Origin: [Eubacterium] eligens ATCC 27750
Lineage (GTDB): Bacteria; Bacillota; Clostridia; Lachnospirales; Lachnospiraceae
Direction: 5' to 3'
Assembly (NCBI RefSeq): GCF_000146185.1
Contig: NC_012780.1
Span: 124,001-188,000, forward strand
Length of the DNA stretch: 64,000 bases
The position numbers and the translations under genes were made by a program. Positions 8,872 through 17,833 of this stretch are shown here, piece by piece. How positions within the stretch are numbered: position 1 is the stretch's first letter; each line of letters begins with the position of its first letter. A model generated the notes under the pieces. It made no database searches, was not told the DNA's origin, and worked only from the letters and a program-made list of their open reading frames with translations.

Positions 8872-10206
8872 CTATCCTATATTAATCTTTTCTTCAGGAA
8901 ATTTTGAATAGCTGTTTCCATTTCCAGAAAAAGCAGCATATATTAAAGTAAGACCACCAACTCTGCCCATAAACATAAGAATAATAAGAACAATTCTTGA
9001 TAATATTCCAAGCTGTGGAGTAATACCTAATGTCAATCCGACCGTACCTACTGCTGATGCTGTTTCAAAAAGACATTTCCCTAATGAAATTCCATCTGTG
9101 ACATTTATAATAAATGCGCCTGTAACAAATAATGTAATGTACATCATAGCTATCGTAGCTGCATTTTTAACTGTATCGTTATCTATTCTTCTTTCAAAAA
9201 AATGAATATTCTTATTTCTCTTAAATGTTGCAACCATGTTTCCCATAAGAACTGCAAATGTAGTTGTTTTCATACCACCTGCTGTTGAACCTGGTGAACC
9301 ACCTATAAGCATAAGAGCTATCATAATCATTACAGATGCCTGTTTCATTGCATTAAGGTCAACCGTATTAAATCCCGCAGTCCTTAATGTCACTGATTGA
9401 AAAAGTGCCTTAAATACAGGCATTTTCTCGTTTCCAGTCATCATATCATTTATCATAAATATAATTGCAGGTACTGTTATAAGAACGGCTGTTGTAACAA
9501 TTATTAATTTGCTCTGCATCTTATATCTTTTAAAATGATACTTATTATTCTTAATATCTTCCCACGTAACAAATCCAATTCCACCTATCACAATAAGAAG
9601 CATCAATGTAATATTAATAACAGGATTGCAGGCATATGTCGTCATTGAAGCAAATTGATTATCCGCTGTTCCTAGCACATCAAATCCTGCATTACAGAAT
9701 GCTGATATTGAATGAAATATTGCAAACCAGATTCCTTTCAATCCATAATCTCTGCAGAATACCGGCATCATAAGCAATGCTCCTGATAATTCTATAATGA
9801 ATGTTCCTTTTAATATAAATCCGGTAAGCCTGACGACTCCGCCAACCACTGGTGCTGATACAGATTCCTGCATAAAGCTTCTCTGCATTAAAGACACTTT
9901 CTTTCCTGACAATAAAGAAAATGCAACAGCAACAGTAATTACGCCAAGCCCTCCTATCTGTATAAGCGTAATTATTACAAGCTGTCCAAATAAAGACCAG
10001 TAGCTTCCTGTATCCAGTACTACTAATCCGGTAACGCATACCGCTGATGTAGATGTAAATAATGCATCACCAAACGGTGTTACACAGCCACTGGCTGATG
10101 AAACCGGCAGCATAAGAAGCAATGCTCCTAATATAATTAATCCACCAAATCCAATTGTTATAACCCGGAATGATGACAAATGTTTTCTTATCCTGTTGTC
10201 AAACAT
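8872..10206 (-). CDS. ktrB: Ktr/Trk potassium transporter membrane subunit
   Basis: The start at 10206 (MFDNRIRKHLSSFRVI) follows AAAAGGGG; the frame also continues upstream but with no ribosome site. The 444-residue product has the four P-loop repeats of the TrkH/KtrB superfamily with selectivity-type glycines: TSTSAVCVTGLVVLD, HSISAFCNAGFDVLG, VTLRTAGFNTVDL and ASAVGTVGLTLGI. Small-residue hinge GGSPGSTAGGMKT is in the third repeat. It conducts potassium, with sodium in many homologues, under control of KtrA. The long inverted repeat at 10215-10264 covers its ribosome site. Confidence 0.94.
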   Translation of the reverse strand: MFDNRIRKHLSSFRVITIGFGGLIILGALLLMLPVSSASGCVTPFGDALFTSTSAVCVTGLVVLDTGSYWSLFGQLVIITLIQIGGLGVITVAVAFSLLSGKKVSLMQRSFMQESVSAPVVGGVVRLTGFILKGTFIIELSGALLMMPVFCRDYGLKGIWFAIFHSISAFCNAGFDVLGTADNQFASMTTYACNPVINITLMLLIVIGGIGFVTWEDIKNNKYHFKRYKMQSKLIIVTTAVLITVPAIIFMINDMMTGNEKMPVFKALFQSVTLRTAGFNTVDLNAMKQASVMIMIALMLIGGSPGSTAGGMKTTTFAVLMGNMVATFKRNKNIHFFERRIDNDTVKNAATIAMMYITLFVTGAFIINVTDGISLGKCLFETASAVGTVGLTLGITPQLGILSRIVLIILMFMGRVGGLTLIYAAFSGNGNSYSKFPEEKINIG

Positions 10207-10214
10207 AAAAAATT

Positions 10215-10264
10215 CCCCTTTTCTAACATAATTGAAATCTACCAGAATTATGTTAAAAAAGGGG
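10215..10264 (-). promoter_or_regulatory. Long inverted repeat that can mask the ktrB ribosome binding site
   Basis: The 19-base arms 10215-10233 and 10246-10264 match at 18 of 19 positions with a 12-base loop. On the minus-strand RNA the downstream arm contains AGAAAAGGGG, which is the ktrB Shine-Dalgarno region, so folding would hide it. The 19 bp stem does not run into a long T-run of the usual terminator type, although six Ts follow the GGGGAA, so attenuation remains a second reading. Confidence 0.75.
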
Positions 10265-10283
10265 TTAAGCATTTTTATATGAT

Positions 10284-10305
10284 ATTAAGATTATATTAAG
10301 ATTAT
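10284..10305. repeat. Tandem 11-base direct repeat upstream of ktrB
   Basis: ATTAAGATTAT occurs twice head to tail (10284-10294 and 10295-10305). An 11-base period places both copies on the same face of the helix, as in OmpR/KdpE-type operators. It lies about 80 bases upstream of ktrB and touches the stop codon of the preceding permease gene. Confidence 0.6.
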
Positions 10306-11195
10306 TATCTCTCCCGAATCATGATAATCAGAAGATAAGCTGCTCCGAATACAACTATACTCCCAGCCATGATTAAATACATCTGTGGCACGCCAACAAC
10401 ACGTCCCCTGAATACAGGATTACAGTCGAGAGTGTTCCTTATGACTGTGACCGCTTCTGACGGAAGCCCTGTGTCTGCCATCTCTTTATACACTCCGTTT
10501 AGCATATGGTTCTTAACCAGGGAAGTTCCGTATGTACCCGGAAGGTAGGACAATGCTTTCTGCAACCCTGAACTAAAATTAGATATCGGCATGTATGCAC
10601 CACACACAAATCCATACCCTGCACTTACGATTGTTCCAACCGCCGACAACTGCCCCTGCGTCTTTAGCGGATAGCTTACAATGCTTGAAAGCGTGCTTCC
10701 AAATAACACCAGCAGAATCATATCCAATATAACAAATATTACATCTGACGCACTCATATACCAGCCCATCTTCAATATGTAAAGCAGGCATAATGCAAGT
10801 GCTGTGCCATTAACCATAAGCGAATTAAGTACTGTTGATAAGAAATATCCTATATAAATCTTTGTTTTGCTTACAGGCGAAACATCAAAATCTTTTCTTG
10901 CTCCGCTGGCTCTGTCCTGAACCATCGTAAGATTGACGCAGAATGTAACAGTTACACAGCTTACTGCAAGAAGTGCTGCAGCTAACTGTGCTGCCACTGT
11001 GCCGTTAATTATTTTGTCTGATAAATCAATCATGTCCTTAGTTGCAGAAACGAAGGAGTCCTTGTATACATTTGCTAAAAATGTTGCATACAAAACAATA
11101 AGAATTACCGGAGTTATCATTGATGAGAATAACATTCCTTTGTCCTTAAAAAAGAGTTTTCTGTTTCTGCTTACAAGTGCGGTTATCTCTTTCAT
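10305..11195 (-). CDS. ABC-2 type transporter permease
   Basis: About 296 residues with six hydrophobic segments, starting MKEITALVSRNRKLFFKDKG, the usual cytosolic N-terminus of ABC-2 permeases of the DrrB/NodJ kind. The ATG at 11195 shares its A with the TGA stop of the ATPase gene (TGATG), implying translational coupling; a GTG three bases upstream is possible. A central NGTVAAQLAAALLAVSCVTV helix and PISNFSSGLQKALSYLPGTYG re-entry motif are visible. With the ATPase it forms a drug, lipid or peptide exporter. The substrate is unknown. Confidence 0.88.
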   Translation of the reverse strand: MKEITALVSRNRKLFFKDKGMLFSSMITPVILIVLYATFLANVYKDSFVSATKDMIDLSDKIINGTVAAQLAAALLAVSCVTVTFCVNLTMVQDRASGARKDFDVSPVSKTKIYIGYFLSTVLNSLMVNGTALALCLLYILKMGWYMSASDVIFVILDMILLVLFGSTLSSIVSYPLKTQGQLSAVGTIVSAGYGFVCGAYMPISNFSSGLQKALSYLPGTYGTSLVKNHMLNGVYKEMADTGLPSEAVTVIRNTLDCNPVFRGRVVGVPQMYLIMAGSIVVFGAAYLLIIMIRER

Positions 11196-12103
11196 CACTG
11201 ACCACCTCCCAATATTTTCCCAGTCACAGCAAGAAATACATCGTCCATACCACCTTTTACGACTTCATAATCACGGAATATCTCCTGATGTTTCACAATC
11301 ATTTTCGTAGCTTCAAGTGTGTTCTTAACCTGAATCCTGTAACCATCACGGATTGCTTTGTACTCTGTTTTCAAAGCTTTAATCTCATCCTCTGTAACTC
11401 CATACAAAGATATCGTATCATGAACATATTCATTCTTTAATTCCAAAGGAGTTCCCTCTGCCACGATGCTTCCCTTATCAAGAATCACAACATATCCGGC
11501 ACTTGCCGCCTCCTCCATGTAATGAGTTGTAAGGAATACCGTCATGTTCTCCTCTGTACGAAGTCTCTCAATAACATTCCATATAATAAGCCTTGTCTGT
11601 GGGTCAAGTCCCGTCGTCGGCTCATCAAGAATCAGTATCTCCGGTCTGTGAATCAGCGCCCTTGCAATATCAATTCTTCTTCTCTGTCCGCCTGACAGCT
11701 TACCAACCGGTCTGTTAATGTAATCCCCGAAATCAAGTATCTCCACCAGTTCTGCCAGTCTTTTTTCAAATGCATTTCCAGTAATTCCATACAACGCCGC
11801 CCTGCTTTTGAGATTCTCCTTAACTGTAAGAGGTTTATCAAGAACACTGTCCTGAAACACAACTCCCAGCAGCCTCTTTGTTTCACTGCCTGCCCTGTCT
11901 GCTTCTTTATCCTTAATCCACACATTTCCGCTGTCCTTGCGTAACTGCCCGCATATAATAGAAATCGTTGTGCTTTTTCCAGCACCATTTACACCTAAAA
12001 ATGCAAACAATTCTCCCTTCTTTACGCGGAAACTTAAGTCATTAACTGCCTTCACATCGCCAAAACATTTATTCAGATGTTCTATCTTAATAATATCCGA
12101 CAT
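11195..12103 (-). CDS. ABC transporter ATP-binding protein (DrrA type)
   Basis: The start at 12103 (MSDIIKIEHLNKCFG) is preceded by AAGGAGGGG; the frame extends a few codons further but without support. The roughly 302-residue protein has Walker A GVNGAGKSTT, Q-loop VFQDSVLD, signature LSGGQRRRIDIARAL, Walker B ILILDEPTTGLD and the switch His in TTHYMEEA. A C-terminal 80-residue extension is typical of DrrA-like subunits. It powers the permease encoded directly downstream. No regulator is adjacent. Confidence 0.93.
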   Translation of the reverse strand: MSDIIKIEHLNKCFGDVKAVNDLSFRVKKGELFAFLGVNGAGKSTTISIICGQLRKDSGNVWIKDKEADRAGSETKRLLGVVFQDSVLDKPLTVKENLKSRAALYGITGNAFEKRLAELVEILDFGDYINRPVGKLSGGQRRRIDIARALIHRPEILILDEPTTGLDPQTRLIIWNVIERLRTEENMTVFLTTHYMEEAASAGYVVILDKGSIVAEGTPLELKNEYVHDTISLYGVTEDEIKALKTEYKAIRDGYRIQVKNTLEATKMIVKHQEIFRDYEVVKGGMDDVFLAVTGKILGGGQ

Positions 12104-12183
12104 ACGCCCCTCCTTATTGAGAATCACTTCATGTATTTATTAATCCATTTTACCACATCCAGCATGCCAAGTTGCATTCAGAC

Positions 12184-12214
12184 AAAAAAGACACAAAGCA
12201 ATGTACTTCGTGCC
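12184..12214 (-). terminator. Terminator at the end of the cobalamin operon
   Basis: The stem pairs GGCACGAAG with CTTTGTGTC on the minus strand (two G-U pairs) and runs into six Ts. It lies 30 bases past the last gene of the cob locus at 12244. Confidence 0.75.
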
Positions 12215-12243
12215 TTAAAAATCATATTAGTTTCATAATATTT

Positions 12244-13161
12244 TCAGAATAAATCCAGCATATTATCCAGATATATCTCTTCTCTTACATGTATCTGGTA
12301 CTCCGGCTTTATCATGTAATACAACAGGAATTCCAGCACCAGTGCGCTTCCAAGTCCCCGTCCTTCAATCTTAAAATTGGAAAATCCCATTGGCATATAT
12401 GTATTCCTTATATCATCAACACTGATAAATGCCGGATTCTCCATTGCCTTAGAAAAGCGGTATCCACTCTGTGAATCAGGTGCAACGCATACATGATCTG
12501 GACAGTCCTCGCCAAGATTCTGGCGGCTCACAATCTCATAGCAGTTCTTTCTGTCGTAACATCCGAACCAGCAGCACTCATTACACAGGAATTCCACCTT
12601 ATCCTTTTCTTTATCTGTCAGCTTCGCCAGCTTATCAAATGCTTTATTCAGCCTGAAATCCGGCACTACATACTGGAAATCTTCTCTTTTTACTTCATCC
12701 AGAAAATCATTGAAATCCGTCAGCACCTTCGTTGTCGATGATACAAGATAAAGATTGGGATAATGCTTTTTTATATACCCGGCAAGAAGGTCTGAATGTA
12801 CAATCACGCCATTGCTGACTGCATTCCTCATGCCTTCGCTTTCATTAAGTGCCTTACATAACGCATTACATTTTTCATCAGCTAAATGTTCTTCGCGAAG
12901 CAGTGAATTGCTGAATGTCAGCCTTGCCGATATCCCATACTCACTCATCAGATTCATAACTTCCTGCACACCATGTTCACCGGAACCGATTCGTCCGCCG
13001 CCCCAGATACAGTCTGCAGGCGCACCATATATTGAGCCAATCTCACACCAGTCATAGAAATATTCCCTATGCTGGCGATATACCGGCAAAAATGCTTCGT
13101 ACAATTCATAGAATTCAAACAACCCCGGAAGATGGTAATATGCCTTCTTTATACTATTCAT
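12244..13161 (-). CDS. U32-like TIM-barrel protein with cysteine cluster, last gene of the cobalamin operon
   Basis: I do not recognise a named family. The 305-residue protein has barrel-like segments (SNGVIVHSDLLAGYIKKHYP, YVVPDFRLNKAFDKLAKL), a dense cysteine motif CNECCWFGCYDRKNC at about residues 194-208, another pair at CPDHVC, and a late FKIEGRGLGSALVLEFLLYY that resembles the LKIEGR motif of U32 peptidase-like proteins. Those proteins (UbiU/UbiV, RlhA, TrhP) carry 4Fe-4S clusters and do oxygen-independent hydroxylations. It begins 24 bases after cbiP and the operon terminator follows it, so it belongs to the cobalamin transcript. A role in cobamide chemistry or lower-ligand making is speculation. 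Confidence 0.6.
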   Translation of the reverse strand: MNSIKKAYYHLPGLFEFYELYEAFLPVYRQHREYFYDWCEIGSIYGAPADCIWGGGRIGSGEHGVQEVMNLMSEYGISARLTFSNSLLREEHLADEKCNALCKALNESEGMRNAVSNGVIVHSDLLAGYIKKHYPNLYLVSSTTKVLTDFNDFLDEVKREDFQYVVPDFRLNKAFDKLAKLTDKEKDKVEFLCNECCWFGCYDRKNCYEIVSRQNLGEDCPDHVCVAPDSQSGYRFSKAMENPAFISVDDIRNTYMPMGFSNFKIEGRGLGSALVLEFLLYYMIKPEYQIHVREEIYLDNMLDLF

Positions 13162-13185
13162 ATAATGTATCTCCCTTCCTGCTGT

Positions 13186-14700
13186 CTACAATCCCATAAT
13201 TTCATATATATACTTCATATCCATATTTTCACGGATTGCATCTGCCAGCTTGTCATACTCTCTCTGCTTATATTCTTCAAAACTCATGTCTGAACCGCCG
13301 TGTATCGCAATCCCACATCTTTTACCAAGCATATTTATAAAACTGTCACAGAATTCTTTCTCATCAAATATTCCGTGAAGATAAGTTCCTGCCACATTCC
13401 CACAGACACACCCATCCATATATTCCGTTCCATCGACAGTATTATATATTTTTGCAAATGCATGCGCCTGTCCTTCACCCACAGTACTCTCTCCCATATG
13501 AATTTCATATCCGGCACATTTTTTCTTCCCAAGCATTTCCCACATTCCAGACTGGCTGCAGATTATTCCTCTTGCTCTTGTACGGTGCTTAGACAGTGTA
13601 AATGTAGTTGTAACTGGTAAAAGGCCTATTCCCGGAATAACCTCACCGGTTTCTGCATTACATGAATCATCAATAACATTTCCTAACATCTGGTAACCAC
13701 CACATATTCCAAATACAGGTATCTCCTGCCTTGCACATTTTATAATCTGTGCTTCAATTCCATTCTTACGCAGCCATTTTAAATCATTAATGGTATTCTT
13801 GCTTCCCGGAAGAATTATAAGATTGGGATTTCCTATCTGTTCTGCCTTATCGACATATCTTAAATTAACCTCCGGCAGCCTTTCGAGTGCATTAAAATCT
13901 GTAAAATTCGAAATATGAGGCAGTCTTATTACAACTATATCCAGCTTTTCCCCTGAAACATCTGAGTCCGATGTTTCAAGCCTTGAAGCAAGGCTGTCTT
14001 CATCTTCAATATCAAGCCTTACATAAGGAATTACCCCGGCAACAGGAATCGGACATATGTCATATAACTGTTTTATACCTGGCTCAAGTATCTTCCTGTC
14101 TCCACGGAACTTATTCATGACCAGACCTTTTACACGCCTGCGTTCCTTTTCTTCAAGAAGCATGATTGTTCCAACAAGCTGCGCAAACACGCCACCACGG
14201 TCAATATCTCCAACAAGAAGCACCGGTGCATCTACAAGCTCCGCCATTCCCATATTAACAATATCATCTTTCTTAAGATTAATCTCTGCCGGACTTCCTG
14301 CGCCCTCAAGTACTATCACATCATATTTTCTGTCAAGAGTGTCATAGGCTTTTAATATGTCAGGAATCAGTTTCTTTTTATACTGGAAATATTCTTTAGC
14401 CGGCATATTTTTAAGCGGTGTTCCGTTTACAATAACCTGTGAACCCACATCGCTTGTCGGCTTTAACAATATGGGATTCATTTCTACACATGGTGCTATT
14501 CCTGCCGCTTCTGCCTGCATAACCTGTGCTCTTCCCATTTCCAGACCATCCGCTGTTATGTATGAATTCAATGCCATATTCTGTGATTTAAAAGGTGCTG
14601 CATTATACCCGTCCTGCTTCAGCACTCTTAATATTCCTGCCGTTATAATGCTCTTTCCTGCATTAGACATTGTTCCCTGAATCATAAGATTCTTTGCCAT
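13186..14700 (-). CDS. cbiP: Cobyric acid synthase
   Basis: About 504 residues. The N-terminal MinD/BioD-like ATPase has MIQGTMSNAGKSIITAGILR, and the C-terminal class I glutamine amidotransferase has the nucleophile Cys in VFGICGGYQMLGN and a late catalytic His in GTYLHGIFD. It amidates carboxylates b, d, e and g of adenosylcobyrinic a,c-diamide using glutamine and ATP. The ATG at 14700 is preferred to GTG at 14706 by spacing from AGGG. Length matches the family. It lies between cobD upstream and the U32-like gene downstream. Confidence 0.95.
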   Translation of the reverse strand: MAKNLMIQGTMSNAGKSIITAGILRVLKQDGYNAAPFKSQNMALNSYITADGLEMGRAQVMQAEAAGIAPCVEMNPILLKPTSDVGSQVIVNGTPLKNMPAKEYFQYKKKLIPDILKAYDTLDRKYDVIVLEGAGSPAEINLKKDDIVNMGMAELVDAPVLLVGDIDRGGVFAQLVGTIMLLEEKERRRVKGLVMNKFRGDRKILEPGIKQLYDICPIPVAGVIPYVRLDIEDEDSLASRLETSDSDVSGEKLDIVVIRLPHISNFTDFNALERLPEVNLRYVDKAEQIGNPNLIILPGSKNTINDLKWLRKNGIEAQIIKCARQEIPVFGICGGYQMLGNVIDDSCNAETGEVIPGIGLLPVTTTFTLSKHRTRARGIICSQSGMWEMLGKKKCAGYEIHMGESTVGEGQAHAFAKIYNTVDGTEYMDGCVCGNVAGTYLHGIFDEKEFCDSFINMLGKRCGIAIHGGSDMSFEEYKQREYDKLADAIRENMDMKYIYEIMGL

Positions 14701-14723
14701 AATCACTGCACCCTGCCTTTCTT

Positions 14724-15782
14724 TTACACTTCCAGTATCTGTCTCATATTATTAATAAGAACTTCATTATCCGCATGCTGCTTTACTGCTATACGGTAGC
14801 AGTCAGCCGGCATATTATGATAACTCCCACATGACCGTATAAGTATCCCATGCTTTAATAATTCTTCCTGTATCATGCATCCTGCTTTACTTTGTGGCAG
14901 TCTGAATGTTAAATAATCTGCCTGTGACGGATAAACAATACATTTCATATCTGATAATTCATTGAAAAGAAACTGCCGTTCCCTCTGAATAAGTTCATGC
15001 GTATACTTCTCATAATCTTTATCCGCAAATGCCGCAATTCCTGCACGCTGTGCCACAGACGACACATTCCATTCCGGAAGCTGTAATGAAACCCTGTTAA
15101 TTAATTCTGTATTGGCACTCATCATATATCCTAATCGAATTCCCGCCATTGCATAAAACTTTGTAAATGCATTTATAATCACAAGATTATCATAATCATC
15201 CAGAAATCTTTTACAGCTTATAATTTCATACTGCGGATTAAACCTTAAAAAGCACTCATCAGCTACAACTACAATGTTCCTGTCCCTGCATATATCAAGT
15301 ATATTAACAAGAATATCTTCAGGTATAAGGTTTCCTGTAGGATTATTGGGATTACATATAAAACACATCTGGATATCCATATCCTTAAGCTGACCGCATA
15401 CATCTGCATACCCAAATCCATTCTTTTCATCAAGTTTATAATATTGGATGCCGGCACCATATGCACTGACAGCGCGTTCATATCCCGAAAAAGATGGGGC
15501 TGCAACTGCACATTTATAAGGTCTTACTGCCCTAACCACAGCCATTATAAGTTCAGAAGCACCATTTCCACACAGTATTCTATCTGCCTGTACCCTCTCC
15601 TTACCGGCAACTGCCTCTCTTAACGCCATATACATGATATCAGGATATGTCTCATATCCGTTTATATCATTAAGAATCGCTTCCTGCACTCCATCCGGCA
15701 TTCCAAGCGGATTAATATTAACCGAAAAATCAAGTGACACTTCCTTGTCATAGATATTCCCGCCATGTATCTGTTTTTCCAT
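14724..15782 (-). CDS. cobD: L-threonine-O-3-phosphate decarboxylase
   Basis: A 352-residue fold-type I PLP enzyme of the histidinol-phosphate aminotransferase group. The start HGGNIYDKEVSLDFSVNINP is the characteristic CobD N-terminus, and the PLP lysine is in NAFTKFYAMAGIRLGY at about residue 216. CNPNNPTGN and the arginine of RLGYM are conserved. It makes (R)-1-amino-2-propanol phosphate, the linker that CbiB joins to cobyric acid. Its place beside cbiB and cbiP separates it from hisC. It follows cbiB by 21 bases. Confidence 0.92.
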   Translation of the reverse strand: MEKQIHGGNIYDKEVSLDFSVNINPLGMPDGVQEAILNDINGYETYPDIMYMALREAVAGKERVQADRILCGNGASELIMAVVRAVRPYKCAVAAPSFSGYERAVSAYGAGIQYYKLDEKNGFGYADVCGQLKDMDIQMCFICNPNNPTGNLIPEDILVNILDICRDRNIVVVADECFLRFNPQYEIISCKRFLDDYDNLVIINAFTKFYAMAGIRLGYMMSANTELINRVSLQLPEWNVSSVAQRAGIAAFADKDYEKYTHELIQRERQFLFNELSDMKCIVYPSQADYLTFRLPQSKAGCMIQEELLKHGILIRSCGSYHNMPADCYRIAVKQHADNEVLINNMRQILEV

Positions 15783-15803
15783 AAATGATAACCTTTCGTC
15801 TGA

Positions 15804-16841
15804 TTAACAGAAATAACACATCACTGCACTTCTTATAATGAGCACAATAATAATCACAATAAATGCGGTGATATACAATAAAATATTACTTCTTTTTATA
15901 TCTTCAATTTCCAGCTCCCGGATTGAATCTCCAATCTGCGGCTTATGTACAAGTCTGCCAAAATAATAATTGTCTCCTGACAGAGAAACCTTCAATGCTC
16001 CTGCACATGCCGATTCTGTCTGTGCGGAATTAGGACTGCTGTGTTTCATTCTGTCCCTTAAAAAAATCTTCCATGCATTTCCCATGCTGTAATGTGATAA
16101 ATCTTTATTCCTTCCCATACACTTTTCTGCAAGCTGTGCAATTCCGGCAGCTGCAACCATAAGACATCCGCCTGCTCTTGCAGGAATAAAGTTCACAACA
16201 TCATCCATTTTAGCCGCAAATCTTCCGAAATGCAGATATTTATCATTCTTATAGCCAATCATTGAATCCATGGTATTAACTGCCTTATATACGAAGCCCC
16301 CGACAGCACCGAAAAACATCATATAAAACAATGGCGCAACAACACCATCTGATGTATTTTCCGCAACCGTCTCAACAGCCGCACGCGTAATACCATGTTC
16401 ATCAAGCTGGCTGGTATCTCTTCCGACAATCATTGATACAGCCTGTCTTGCCTGTGGAATCCCTTCATTTTTCAAAGCATAATATACTTTCATGCTCTCT
16501 GTTTTTAGTGATTTCACAGCAAGAATCTGATAGCACATAATCGTTTCGACTACACATCCAAGCACTATATTAATATAATAGCAGACCGCAAGTATGCCCG
16601 CTGTAACAATACCTGTTATTAATGGTGTTAAAACTGCCAGAACTATGCCTCTTTTATATTTCTTTGCTTGTGAATACTCTTCTTTTAACAAAATGCTTTC
16701 CAGCCATGAAATCATTTTTCCTATCAGGCGTACCGGGTGATACAGCCAGTGCGGATCTCCGATAATCAGATCAAGCACATATCCACACATGATTGCTATA
16801 GTCTGACATGTAAATATACATGTAAAAATATTATTATTCAT
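15804..16841 (-). CDS. cbiB: Adenosylcobinamide-phosphate synthase
   Basis: A 345-residue inner membrane protein with several helices and the CbiB signature LDLIIGDPHWLYHPVRLIGKMI at the N-terminus, AVETVAENTSDGVVAPLFYM in the middle and RDRMKHSSPNSAQTESACAG. It condenses cobyric acid with aminopropanol phosphate (or aminopropanol). The start ATG at 16841 overlaps the cobC stop by one base (TAATG), a coupling arrangement, with GGAG just upstream. Confidence 0.94.
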   Translation of the reverse strand: MNNNIFTCIFTCQTIAIMCGYVLDLIIGDPHWLYHPVRLIGKMISWLESILLKEEYSQAKKYKRGIVLAVLTPLITGIVTAGILAVCYYINIVLGCVVETIMCYQILAVKSLKTESMKVYYALKNEGIPQARQAVSMIVGRDTSQLDEHGITRAAVETVAENTSDGVVAPLFYMMFFGAVGGFVYKAVNTMDSMIGYKNDKYLHFGRFAAKMDDVVNFIPARAGGCLMVAAAGIAQLAEKCMGRNKDLSHYSMGNAWKIFLRDRMKHSSPNSAQTESACAGALKVSLSGDNYYFGRLVHKPQIGDSIRELEIEDIKRSNILLYITAFIVIIIVLIIRSAVMCYFC

Positions 16842-17425
16842 TATTTCTCCGTAATCTTTTTTATTGTACTTATATGTCCTTCCTCAGTAACATCGCAGAT
16901 ATATCCATCCCCATTGCCACAATGATAATCATAATAGTATCCACCATAGATTTCTGACAAAACCGCCATTATAGTTCCTCCATGAACAACACATGCAGCC
17001 GTTCCCACCCCTGATTCCATGCACTCATTAACAACCTTGTTCCACGCATGGACACATCTTGTCCTGAAATCAGCTATATCTTCTCCCTGCGGAAAAGGTA
17101 TTGTTCCATTACTGTCAATCCATTTCTGGTAATACTCATCGCCCGTCAGTTCTTTATAATTCTTTCCCTCGAATTTACCAAAGTCACATTCCCTGAAATC
17201 CTGCACAATTATCTGCTTCATGTCAGGATATATAAATGCTGCTGTCTGACTGCATCTTTTTAAAGGACTTACATATAATGCCTGTACCTGTGGATAACAT
17301 CTGTCACTCATATACTCGTGTATCTGTGCCGTTCCTGTATCACACAATGGTTCATCCGTAGTTCCTATATATCTCTTTTCAATGTTTCCTGCTGTTGCTC
17401 CATGTCTGATTAATACAATCTCCAT
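16841..17425 (-). CDS. cobC: Histidine phosphatase family protein, probable alpha-ribazole phosphatase
   Basis: From the ATG at 17425 the protein is MEIVLIRHGATAGNIEKRYIG, with the phospho-accepting His in LIRHGAT and the second His in CVVHGGTIMAVL near the C-terminus; about 194 residues. Branch-1 histidine phosphatases in cob operons remove the phosphate from alpha-ribazole phosphate or from the cobamide phosphate. A GTG at 17452 would add nine residues that run into the end of the upstream gene. It sits between the CobU-like gene and cbiB. Function rests on context plus family. Confidence 0.85.
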   Translation of the reverse strand: MEIVLIRHGATAGNIEKRYIGTTDEPLCDTGTAQIHEYMSDRCYPQVQALYVSPLKRCSQTAAFIYPDMKQIIVQDFRECDFGKFEGKNYKELTGDEYYQKWIDSNGTIPFPQGEDIADFRTRCVHAWNKVVNECMESGVGTAACVVHGGTIMAVLSEIYGGYYYDYHCGNGDGYICDVTEEGHISTIKKITEK

Positions 17426-17430
17426 ATTCC

Positions 17431-17814
17431 TTACTGTCCGCCTTTCAGACACTGTCCTATTCCACAGATTACTCTTTCCACATGCACAGCCTTCTTAACT
17501 GCACTGCAAAGTACGCGTCCGACTGCTTCCCTGTATATTCTGTCCTCTTTTTCTAACGGAACAATTCCGCTTCCAACTTCATCACATATTATAATAATTT
17601 CCGGATTGATATCATACAGACTGTCTATCAGAGAGTCTGTTGATTTTCCTTCTTTAACATATCTTTTTATAAGCAGATGCATATGATTTAATATTTCAGC
17701 ATTTTCCAGGTCTTCAATATTACAATCTGCCCCATCTGCCACAACCGACATATTTTTCTTACTACATACATAATCAAGTTTTCCCTGATAAGCCCCACCA
17801 AAATATACTTCCAT
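17431..17814 (-). CDS. Short CobU-like protein with altered P-loop
   Basis: The 127-residue protein resembles the adenosylcobinamide kinase/guanylyltransferase family: N-terminal EVYFGGAYQGKLDYV matches the CobU P-loop position, and IIICDEVGSGIVPLEKEDRIYREAVGRV matches the conserved CobU segment VTNEVG.GIVP...R.FRD..G. The P-loop has GGAYQGKL in place of the usual GGxxSGKS, so the Ser/Thr that binds magnesium is a Leu. A complete CobU is encoded at 18591-19130. It may be a regulatory, binding-only or repurposed paralogue. It has its own GGAG site, lies 20 bases after cobS and overlaps nothing important. Confidence 0.7.
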   Translation of the reverse strand: MEVYFGGAYQGKLDYVCSKKNMSVVADGADCNIEDLENAEILNHMHLLIKRYVKEGKSTDSLIDSLYDINPEIIIICDEVGSGIVPLEKEDRIYREAVGRVLCSAVKKAVHVERVICGIGQCLKGGQ

Positions 17815-17833
17815 ATTATCTCCATTCTGCTGG

